26,138 nt of DNA, from positions 1-26,138 of IMG/VR virus record IMGVR_UViG_3300009285_000597; one strand, written 5' to 3'. The DNA is from a virus. The notes beneath the pieces are model-generated. The model saw only the letters and a list, made by a program, of their open reading frames with translations, was not told where the DNA came from and ran no database searches. Both the position numbers and the translations under genes were made by a program. Of this stretch, positions 7,194-13,966 are shown one piece after another (the first letter of the stretch is position 1; each line of letters starts with the position of its first letter).

Positions 7194-8129
7194 ATGGCAT
7201 TTAAGTCAACATACACAACCTCAGCAGGAAATGAAATGCGGGAGTCCTTATTGGACATCATTCGTGATGTATCTCCCAATGAGGATAACTACTTCACATC
7301 AAATCTTGCGAAAGGTCCAGTAGCTACTCAAACCTTGCATCAGTGGAACATCTACCACGAAGCAAGAGCTTCTTCTATAAGTCCAAGTGTTCAGGGTGCA
7401 GATACAACGTATCCCGAACCTCAGATTGAAGTTCGATCTACGAACTATACTTGTATTCTTGAAACCCCAGTCGCCGTCTCTCGTACTAAAGCGTCCATCG
7501 CTATGATTACCGGGGAGGATGAATTTGGGAAGGACAAGGAGAGGGCATTGAGGAGACTCAAGAGCAAAATGGAATACGCAGTCGTTAATGGTGCCGCGGC
7601 AGTCGGTTCTTCCGCCGCCGCCGCCCAACTTTGCGGTATCTGTGGCTCTGTAACCACGAATGTATCTACATATCCTTCTGGATTGCAGTCATTCACGGAA
7701 ACTATTCTCAATGACATGGTGCAACAGTCATGGAACTCCGTTGGAGCTTCCTATGTTGCTGATGTGTTAGCCGTACCAGTTGTCCTGAAAAGGAGAATTG
7801 CTACTTTCGGAACCACCTTGACGAGAACTATCCCGGCCTCTGAAAAGAGACTGACCAAGGAAGTTCGCGTCTACGATTCCGATGTCGGTCCGACCATTAT
7901 GGTGCTCGCCCACAAAGATATTCCTTCGGGAGTATTAACTAATCAGGCTCTGCTTGTCAGAGAAGATTTGTTAGAATTGTCCTTCTTGGTAAAGACAGGC
8001 GAACCGCACTGGGAGAATCGGGCAAAGACAGGAGACCGTGAGAATGGAACCTATATCACTGAGTTTACTTTTGTAAACTTTGATGAACAGGCTTCCGTAA
8101 AGCACGCAGGTTTTCTAAGAACCCTTTAA
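7194..8129 (+). CDS. Major capsid protein, SU10/DUF5309-like
   Basis: A 311-residue protein that forms the head shell. The N-terminal part (LLDIIRDVSPNEDNYFTS, then TLHQWNIYHEARA, then EVRSTNYTCILETPVAVSRT) follows the pattern I know from the SU10-type major capsid family (DUF5309), an HK97-fold capsid. The mid region (EDEFGKDKERALRRLKSKMEY) resembles that family's helical spine. It lies after the scaffold gene, has its own promoter, an optimal ribosome site and a terminator, consistent with the most abundant virion protein. ATG at 7194 is preferred over the in-frame GTG at 7185, because the latter falls inside the ribosome site. Confidence 0.85.
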   Translation: MAFKSTYTTSAGNEMRESLLDIIRDVSPNEDNYFTSNLAKGPVATQTLHQWNIYHEARASSISPSVQGADTTYPEPQIEVRSTNYTCILETPVAVSRTKASIAMITGEDEFGKDKERALRRLKSKMEYAVVNGAAAVGSSAAAAQLCGICGSVTTNVSTYPSGLQSFTETILNDMVQQSWNSVGASYVADVLAVPVVLKRRIATFGTTLTRTIPASEKRLTKEVRVYDSDVGPTIMVLAHKDIPSGVLTNQALLVREDLLELSFLVKTGEPHWENRAKTGDRENGTYITEFTFVNFDEQASVKHAGFLRTL

Positions 8130-8146
8130 CTGAAGGTTAATCAGTT
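8128..8146 (+). other. Stem-loop at the capsid gene stop codon
   Basis: AACTGA (8128-8133) pairs with TCAGTT (8141-8146) around a 7-base loop and covers the end of the TAA stop. It lies just before the terminator and may help stabilise or end the capsid mRNA. Confidence 0.4.
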
Positions 8147-8152
8147 AGAAAG

Positions 8153-8177
8153 AGTCCCGCTGATAACGGGACTTTTT
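8153..8177 (+). terminator. Intrinsic terminator after the capsid gene
   Basis: AGTCCCG (8153-8159) pairs with CGGGACT (8167-8173) around a 7-base loop, followed at once by a T run to 8177. This is a textbook rho-independent terminator and the only convincing one in the window. Confidence 0.88.
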
Positions 8178-8226
8178 CATGGAGACTTTTCTTGGAGTTG
8201 CCCACCATGATGATTACTCCCGTGTA

Positions 8227-8232
8227 TATAAT
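8227..8232 (+). promoter_or_regulatory. -10 box, upstream of two
   Basis: TATAAT with an upstream GTG, 11 nt (first base to first base) before an ATG at 8238 that is in frame with the gene below. It restarts transcription after the capsid terminator, together with the box at 8279. Confidence 0.45.
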
Positions 8233-8276
8233 ATAAGATGGTTGTGTTCATATCATCATGCGGAGCTTCATTCGGG

Positions 8277-8284
8277 TGTATAAT
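8277..8284 (+). promoter_or_regulatory. -10 box next to the preferred start
   Basis: TGTATAAT, with TATAAT at 8279-8284 and the ATG at 8292, 13 nt from the first base. Near-leaderless geometry like the other virion genes. No clear -35. Confidence 0.55.
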
Positions 8285-8291
8285 TATTAGG

Positions 8292-8702
8292 ATGGCTTCG
8301 GATAAAGTGATTACAGTGGGTAAGGATGAGTTTGAAGAAGTCCCTGAAACTGCCGTAGCCGCTTCTAGGTGGTTAGTTGAGATATGGGAGAGATTAGGGA
8401 AGCCTGATACACCTCTAACTGAAGCTGGTGCAAAGTTAATGAATGTAATTATCGCAGTGTGGGAAGAGTTGTACCCCCAAGAGGTAGTTGAGTGGTATGG
8501 GGACCGCAAGGATTACAAGGCTAGTGAGTTATCAATCCAAGAGCAATTAAAAAAACATACCGGCAGGAGTTTGGCTTCGTATCCCTTCCCTGTTTTCCAA
8601 ATGATGCGGAAGCTGTTTCCCAAGTTCAAGCCGGGAGACAGGGCAAGTTGTCTGAAATTAGTAACTAAGTGGCCAATGTTTTTGTATGCCGTGAAGAAAT
8701 GA
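8292..8702 (+). CDS. Small helical protein after the capsid gene, function unknown
   Basis: A 136-residue, mostly helical protein (VAASRWLVEIWERLGKP, then AKLMNVIIAVWEELYP). Its place directly after the capsid gene suggests a head or head-completion role, but I do not recognise the family. ATG at 8292 is preferred because it begins ATGGC, like most leaderless starts here, and sits at the right distance from a TATAAT box. ATG at 8238, with its own TATAAT, would add 18 residues (MVVFISSCGA...). The stop overlaps the next gene by ATGA. Confidence 0.6.
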   Translation: MASDKVITVGKDEFEEVPETAVAASRWLVEIWERLGKPDTPLTEAGAKLMNVIIAVWEELYPQEVVEWYGDRKDYKASELSIQEQLKKHTGRSLASYPFPVFQMMRKLFPKFKPGDRASCLKLVTKWPMFLYAVKK

Positions 8703-10477
8703 TCCTGTCCTGTTGTATTATCGTTGGCGGGGATCATGAGCTTGAAAGCCTCAAGCGGGTAGTAAACTCCGTGCTTCCGTACACGGATGAGGTGATTATT
8801 ACGGCTAATGGAGCCTCCGTATACGGAATAGAGCAATACTGCAAAACCGAGCCGACGATAAAGTACTTTTATCATGCCTGGACTAAGGACTTCTCTGAAC
8901 AAAGGAACTTTTGTGCCTCCAAGGTAAGAAAAGACGCCGATTACTATTTTTGGATAGACGCCGATGACGTCCTAATTGGTGGGGAGTATTTGCCGATTAT
9001 TGCCACTAACGCCAAGAAACGGGGATTAGATGTGGTTTTCTTCACTTACTGGTATGGATGCTTGTTTAAGGGAGAACCGTCTGTAGAAACTATGGAGAAA
9101 GTGGAATTGACGCAGGTACGGGAGAGACTACTTAAACCTGGCTCGACTATTTGGAGAAAAAGGTTGCACGAAACTCCCGTGCCCGTAGAGAATCTGGATT
9201 TTACATATACGGAGGTTAAATATTCTGAGGAGTTCCCCATTGTTTGGCTTCACTTAGGAGTGGACAGAAACATGCCGATTGAGAAGCAGATAACCAAGAC
9301 GGCCAGAAACAGGGAATTATTGGAGTTGGAGTTGGATGATGAGAGAAAGAAGGGAAACGCTGATCCCCGGACACTGGTATATCTGATGAAGATATACTCC
9401 GAAACAAACGAGGAGGAACTTTTGAATAAAACCCTGGAAATGGGAAATGAGTATTTAACTAAATCCGGCTGGGATGCTGAGAGAGCAATGTGTTGTTGCA
9501 TGATGGGGAAAGCCCTAGGGAGACTGGGGCGAGACCAGGAAGCTAAATCCTTTCTCTTTAAATCTATCGGTGAATATCCATACGACCCCATGTTATATCT
9601 GCATCTTTCAAGGGTTTGTTATAACCTCAAGCAATTTCGGGAAATGAAGCACTGGCTGGAGTTTGCACTTACCTTAGATCCTTTGGAGGCCATGTCTAAT
9701 GTTAGTAATCTGTTAGAGTTAAAACTTCTCTCAGAAGAACTGGCAATGCACTACGCATTTGAGTCTGAAAGGAATGTGAGAAAGGCCCACAAGGCGATGA
9801 AGATGCTATACGATGAGTTACCGTCACCTGAGAATAGGGAGAAGCTGGAGTATTTGGAAGAGCTAAAGAAACTAGATGAAGCAAGTGAAGCGGCCCATAG
9901 ACTAACTCTTTATTATCAGGACCAAGAAGACTCCGAAGGTGTAGTGAGAGTGATTGAGTCTATGCCGGAGGCGATGCGTAATCTGCCTTTTGCCTGGGCT
10001 ATGTATAACAAACATAAGACACCCAAAACCTGGGGTAAGAATGAGGTTTGCTACTATGCTACCTTCGGGCGACCCCATCTTGAGAAATGGGATGGCAATA
10101 GTTTGGCCAGAGGTTTGGGCGGATCAGAGACGGCAGTAGTTAGGCTGTCTGAAGAATGGGTTAAAGCAGGCTGGAAGGTAGTTGTTTATGGTGATCCCCT
10201 TAAGGAAACCGAAATAAATGGGGTTAAGTATTTGCCCTTTTATCAATTCAATCCCCGTGACTCGTTTAATATCCTTATCAACTGGCGAAGCAATCATCTG
10301 GCGGGGAAGGTAAAGGCTAAGAAGTTCATGGTGGATTTGCATGACTTAGTTAGTCCGGTGCAGTTTAAGAGTCGGGAAAAGCAGGTTGATAAATTTATGG
10401 TCAAGTCCCAGTTCCATGCCTCACTGTTGGAAGGAATCGAGTTGGAAAGGATAGAAACTATATCAAATGGCATTTAA
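8699..10477 (+). CDS. Glycosyltransferase: GT2 domain, helical-repeat region, N-terminal half of a GT-B domain
   Basis: A 592-residue multidomain protein. Residues 1-190 form a GT-A fold family 2-like domain (SCCIIVGGDHELESLKRVV; metal-binding WIDADD at D87-D90). About 210-440 is helical and TPR-like (MGKALGRLGRDQEAKSFLFKS). About 452-592 is the N-terminal Rossmann half of a GT4-like GT-B enzyme, with glycine loop GLGGSETAVVRL (G474) and ending in ...ETISNGI, which is normally the inter-domain hinge. The C-terminal half of that domain begins in the next gene, in the +1 frame. It is coupled to the preceding gene by ATGA. It probably transfers sugars to a protein or glycan; substrate unknown. 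The in-frame start at 8669 is rejected. Confidence 0.8.
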   Translation: MILSCCIIVGGDHELESLKRVVNSVLPYTDEVIITANGASVYGIEQYCKTEPTIKYFYHAWTKDFSEQRNFCASKVRKDADYYFWIDADDVLIGGEYLPIIATNAKKRGLDVVFFTYWYGCLFKGEPSVETMEKVELTQVRERLLKPGSTIWRKRLHETPVPVENLDFTYTEVKYSEEFPIVWLHLGVDRNMPIEKQITKTARNRELLELELDDERKKGNADPRTLVYLMKIYSETNEEELLNKTLEMGNEYLTKSGWDAERAMCCCMMGKALGRLGRDQEAKSFLFKSIGEYPYDPMLYLHLSRVCYNLKQFREMKHWLEFALTLDPLEAMSNVSNLLELKLLSEELAMHYAFESERNVRKAHKAMKMLYDELPSPENREKLEYLEELKKLDEASEAAHRLTLYYQDQEDSEGVVRVIESMPEAMRNLPFAWAMYNKHKTPKTWGKNEVCYYATFGRPHLEKWDGNSLARGLGGSETAVVRLSEEWVKAGWKVVVYGDPLKETEINGVKYLPFYQFNPRDSFNILINWRSNHLAGKVKAKKFMVDLHDLVSPVQFKSREKQVDKFMVKSQFHASLLEGIELERIETISNGI

Positions 10478-12002
10478 ACAGCACAAACTATTTTGGTGCA
10501 GTTCCTATGATAGGGGAATACAGTATCTTCTGTTTATGTGGCCGGACATAAAACAAGCATTCCCTGACGCTGAGTTACATGTCGCTTATGGTTGGGACAC
10601 CTTTATCCAGCTTTCTAGGGGCAATCCAGAGCGTATGGAATGGATGAGATCGGTGGAAGCATTATTGAAACAACCAGGGATAACTCATTATGGCAGAATC
10701 GGCAAGAAAGAGTTAGCAAAAGTCCGGCAATCGTGTGGAATTTGGGCGTACCCGACTGATTTTAAGGAGATTAACTGCATTTCCGTTCTTGAAGCGCAAT
10801 CTGACGGCCTTGTACCTGTAACTATATCACTAGCGGCCCTACAGGAGACCGTAGGTAGTGGAATTAAGGTGTCGGGCGACATAAGAGACAAGAAAATACA
10901 GGATGCTTATTTAACGGAGCTGTTTTTGTTGATGGGAGACAAGGAAAGATGGGAAAAAGAATCTAAAAAAGCTAAGAAATTCACAAATAAGTATTACTGG
11001 TCAACAATTTCGGGCGAATGGATGAAATTTTTTGATAAACCGATTAGCATTCCCAAGGTTTCAGTGATAACACCGACCATTCGGGAAGGATGGTGGAGAA
11101 TAATGGCCGAAAACCTTGCAGGCCAGACTTACAAGAACATGGAGTGGATTATTGTTGATGACTACCCGACAGATAGGCGTGCAATTGCAAAAAAATACGC
11201 TAAATGTTACAAACTGGACATTAGATACTTCCGGGGAGATAAAGTAACACGTTACTATACCAGACAGTGCGGGTTGGTCAGGGCGAACAACAAGGCGTGG
11301 CAGAATGCCAAGGGTGAGCTATTAGTTTGGTTACAAGACTTCATTCTTATTCCCGACAATGGGATTGAGAACCTGGTAGACATCTATCGGCACAACCCCA
11401 ACGCACTAATTGCCCCGGTTGATGTTTACTACGACTGTGAGAAACCTAACTTGGAGAACAAGGAAGACTGGTGGGCAAGGGAGGACGCATCTATAGACAC
11501 TAAGGACGTTTTAACCAAGGAGACTTGGCGAAATGTTCGAGTGCAAAATCTAGGAATGAGGGAAAGCGAGAACCCATTTGACTATGAAGCTAATTATGGT
11601 GCTATTCCCAAACATATTCTGGATGAATTAAATGGCTGGTGGGAGTTTATGGACGATGGACTGGGTTATGATAATACAGAAATTTGCTATAGGGCTATGA
11701 AACTGGGCTACGGACTAATTATAGACGACACAAATATATCAAAGTGTATCAATCTGTGGCCGATTATCGGTGGTTTGTCCCAGAACATTACATCGAGGGA
11801 GAGAATGTTAAATCCGCCAAGGTGGTTGTGGCTCAAGCAACAGACGGAGGGTGGAAAACTCTCCATTAAAAGAGATACAAAGTTAGATGAGAGTATTTCT
11901 TTGCCGTTTGAAGTGCCCAAAGAGATTGAAGATAAAGATTGCGCAAAATGGATACAGGATAACGCCTTAGATATTTTAAAGACCTGGGAGGGGGTGATAT
12001 AA
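10467..12002 (+). CDS. Glycosyltransferase: C-terminal half of a GT-B domain plus a GT2 domain
   Basis: A 511-residue protein. Residues 1-190 are the C-terminal, nucleotide-sugar binding half of a GT4-like enzyme: LFWCSSYDRGIQYLL (C11 region), PDAELHVAYGW, and an E-x7-E signature in EINCISVLE (E101-E109). Residues 196-430 are a GT2-like domain (PKVSVITPTIREGWW, WIIVDD), in which the usual DxD is a less typical WLQDF. It starts at an ATG 11 nt before the stop of the preceding gene, in the +1 frame. The missing first half of the GT-B domain is the C-terminal part of that gene, so the two proteins may work as a complex, or be one gene broken or frameshifted. Confidence 0.8.
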   Translation: MAFKQHKLFWCSSYDRGIQYLLFMWPDIKQAFPDAELHVAYGWDTFIQLSRGNPERMEWMRSVEALLKQPGITHYGRIGKKELAKVRQSCGIWAYPTDFKEINCISVLEAQSDGLVPVTISLAALQETVGSGIKVSGDIRDKKIQDAYLTELFLLMGDKERWEKESKKAKKFTNKYYWSTISGEWMKFFDKPISIPKVSVITPTIREGWWRIMAENLAGQTYKNMEWIIVDDYPTDRRAIAKKYAKCYKLDIRYFRGDKVTRYYTRQCGLVRANNKAWQNAKGELLVWLQDFILIPDNGIENLVDIYRHNPNALIAPVDVYYDCEKPNLENKEDWWAREDASIDTKDVLTKETWRNVRVQNLGMRESENPFDYEANYGAIPKHILDELNGWWEFMDDGLGYDNTEICYRAMKLGYGLIIDDTNISKCINLWPIIGGLSQNITSRERMLNPPRWLWLKQQTEGGKLSIKRDTKLDESISLPFEVPKEIEDKDCAKWIQDNALDILKTWEGVI

Positions 12003-12122
12003 ATGCCTTATAAATCGGAGAAACAGCGAAAATATATGCACGCTAAATTGCCCAAATTAGCCGCCAAATGGGATAAGAAATACGGGGGCAAGATAGTTAA
12101 ATCCAAGAAAAAGAAAAAATGA
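12003..12122 (+). CDS. Small basic phage protein with SEKQRKYM motif
   Basis: A 39-residue Lys-rich protein: MPYKSEKQRKYMHAKLP, then LAAKWDKKYGG and a run of Lys. Very short proteins with the S-E-x-Q-R-x-Y-M/L pattern and a following A-x-x-W are frequent in tailed phages, but their role is unknown. GGGGGTGAT just before the ATG is a strong ribosome site. Its stop overlaps the next start by ATGA. Confidence 0.7.
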   Translation: MPYKSEKQRKYMHAKLPKLAAKWDKKYGGKIVKSKKKKK

Positions 12123-12814
12123 CCGTCTTTTATCGGATGAGTCTAAAGAACTCGGCACATGAGGCAAAGCGTCCACGCCATGCTTATGACAAACTGGCAT
12201 TGGCGGGGATGTGTTTAAGGTCGTTTGTGGAGGCATTTGCTGAGATTAAGCCCAAGGTGAGGTTTCTATTGGATCATTGTCCACCCGAGTGGGCTGTGAT
12301 GATTAACAGGACTTTGCCTTGGGAACATGAGATTGAGAATTTACCTTTTGCCGGCCAGGATGTTTCATATCTGGCTCAGTTGGATCGGGCTAAGGAATTG
12401 GATGATTATGTTTTGTTTCAGGAGGATGATTATGTGTACTTGAGAGGTGCTGGCAAGAAGATTGAGGAAGCACTAAAGGTCTTGGAGTTTATAAATCCTT
12501 ACGATCATCGGGAGTTTTATACAATTAACACCGACTTCCACCGTGGACCATTTGAAATTAAGCTGGTGGGAGAGCAACACTGGCGAACGATTGATTTTAA
12601 TACCATGACCTACGGCTGTCACTCCGGCAGATTAACGAATTACTGGGAAGCCCTGCATAAACACGGCTTCTGGGATAAGAATACTTGGGATGAGATGGCT
12701 AAGGAAGGAGCTAAATTGTGGAGTCCGATTCCATCTTTATGTACACACATGCACACCGACTTTTTATCACCAGGGATTTTATGGAAGGAGGAATTTGACC
12801 GGTTGGATAAATAA
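12119..12814 (+). CDS. Glycosyltransferase-like protein (GT-A fold)
   Basis: A 231-residue protein. The core VLFQEDDYVYL (D103-D104) looks like the metal and nucleotide-sugar binding acidic site of GT-A enzymes. It is followed by ...NTDFHRGPFEIK and a C-terminal part rich in His and Trp (SLCTHMHTDFLSPG). It lies inside a glycosyltransferase/methyltransferase cassette. The family is not the classical GT2, so the assignment is fold-level only; sugar donor and acceptor are unknown. The start is ATG of the ATGA overlap with the small basic gene. Confidence 0.6.
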   Translation: MTVFYRMSLKNSAHEAKRPRHAYDKLALAGMCLRSFVEAFAEIKPKVRFLLDHCPPEWAVMINRTLPWEHEIENLPFAGQDVSYLAQLDRAKELDDYVLFQEDDYVYLRGAGKKIEEALKVLEFINPYDHREFYTINTDFHRGPFEIKLVGEQHWRTIDFNTMTYGCHSGRLTNYWEALHKHGFWDKNTWDEMAKEGAKLWSPIPSLCTHMHTDFLSPGILWKEEFDRLDK

Positions 12815-12833
12815 AGACAAGTGCAAGAAGCAC

Positions 12834-13313
12834 ATGAAGCTGGACATTGGCTCTGGCAATCCTTCACAAGGGGAAGTTCAACCTGAAGGATACGTTTTGA
12901 ATGATATAGAACACCACGCCAACATTGATTTGGTCTGCGATATTAAAAATCTGGCTCAATATATACCGAAAGATTATTGTTCAGAGATTAGAGCTTCACA
13001 TATTTTGGAGCATTTTGGGACAAAAGAAGTGACTGGGATAGTGAAGATAATACATGAGCTATTAGAGAAGGATGGGAAATTGGTGATCTACGTTCCCAAC
13101 TTTAAGTGGCACTCTGAACTGGCGGCAACAGGGAATGACGAAATGGCTGTCCACTACGCCTTTGGTGGTCAGTTGGATCAATACGATTATCATAAGACAG
13201 GCTTTACCCCCAAGATATTGAAAAACCTATTGGAGGCAAATGGATTTGAAGTAGTAAGAATGATCGGGGCCACAAGCATTGAGTGTGTTGGATTGAAAAC
13301 CTCAACCAAATAG
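12834..13313 (+). CDS. SAM-dependent methyltransferase (class I)
   Basis: A 159-residue methyltransferase with motif I LDIGSGNP at residues 3-10, an acidic residue at the end of strand 2 (LNDIE), a post-motif ASHILEHF, and LLEKDGKLVIYVPN as strand 5. This matches small predicted methyltransferases found in polysaccharide clusters, which often methylate sugars. The start is ATG at 12834, because motif I starts at once after it; upstream in-frame extensions lack similarity. Its last 21 nt contain the -35 block of the adaptor gene's promoter. Confidence 0.75.
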   Translation: MKLDIGSGNPSQGEVQPEGYVLNDIEHHANIDLVCDIKNLAQYIPKDYCSEIRASHILEHFGTKEVTGIVKIIHELLEKDGKLVIYVPNFKWHSELAATGNDEMAVHYAFGGQLDQYDYHKTGFTPKILKNLLEANGFEVVRMIGATSIECVGLKTSTK

Positions 13314-13322
13314 TTATAACCT
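13293..13322 (+). promoter_or_regulatory. Late-type promoter (copy 4) for the adaptor gene
   Basis: TTGAAAACCT at 13293, 14 bases, then TAACCT at 13317-13322. The ATG is 37 nt from the first T (one more than usual). It overlaps the end of the methyltransferase gene. The -10 is identical to that of copy 6. Confidence 0.7.
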
Positions 13323-13329
13323 TTGGGTA

Positions 13330-13962
13330 ATGACGCTGAATCAGATTTTGTTAGACTCTTCTGCTGTCTTAGACCTTTCTGGTGATTTACCAACAGGGGA
13401 CGAATTAACCTTGAGGCGTAACTATGCTAACCAGGCGGTGGAAGACGCGGCGGCGACAGGTCAATTACCAGAGTTTAAGGTGGAGTATCAGCTTTATACC
13501 ACAGGGGGCACAGAAGTACCACTTCCGGGTTTCAGGGAACTTATGACTAACCCCAGAGCTTTGTCCTCAACCGGGTGGAGAGAGTTTAATGAAGTGGAGT
13601 TGGAAAACAGGGAGGATGCGATAGACGATGGTCTTGATTTCTGCACTATCACCGGAAATCCCCAAGCCGGGTATGTGGCGAACTTTAGCGTCAATCTTGT
13701 ATCAGGAATGAGTCTATCCGTTATTTACCAGCGTTATCCTTCCGGCATGCCCTCCCTAACTAGCGTTTGCGAACTCTCCGATCCGACTTATATTACCAGG
13801 AAGATTGAAAGCTATGTCCTTTATTCCAGGGGAGATGATAGGTTCCAGACCGCCGAAGCCAGAGCCAATAGCGTGTTACTTAACATGACTGGGCGGAAAA
13901 TGAAAGGAACTGGGGGTCAATACAGGACAACCCAAGCCGGTTTCAATAACCCCCTAGAGTAA
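13330..13962 (+). CDS. Probable head-tail adaptor/connector protein
   Basis: A 210-residue protein. The N-terminal part is helical (LTLRRNYANQAVEDAAATGQLP), followed by a beta-rich core (FKVEYQLYTTGGTEVPLPGF) and a helical C-terminal part. This layout and its place before the nozzle gene fit the adaptor that binds under the portal in SU10- and P22-like podoviruses. The assignment is mainly by position. The late-type promoter separates it from the sugar-modifying cassette. Confidence 0.55.
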   Translation: MTLNQILLDSSAVLDLSGDLPTGDELTLRRNYANQAVEDAAATGQLPEFKVEYQLYTTGGTEVPLPGFRELMTNPRALSSTGWREFNEVELENREDAIDDGLDFCTITGNPQAGYVANFSVNLVSGMSLSVIYQRYPSGMPSLTSVCELSDPTYITRKIESYVLYSRGDDRFQTAEARANSVLLNMTGRKMKGTGGQYRTTQAGFNNPLE

Positions 13963-13966
13963 ATGA

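Noticed and set aside
10473-10479. TTTAAAC as a -1 frameshift site joining the two glycosyltransferase genes
   Set aside because: The second gene is in the +1 frame and the heptamer is not aligned to the T-TTA-AAC reading, so a classical -1 slip would not join them.
13218-13243. TTGAAAAACCT inside the methyltransferase gene
   Set aside because: One base longer than the motif, no properly spaced -10, and no gene start follows; the true copy is at 13293.
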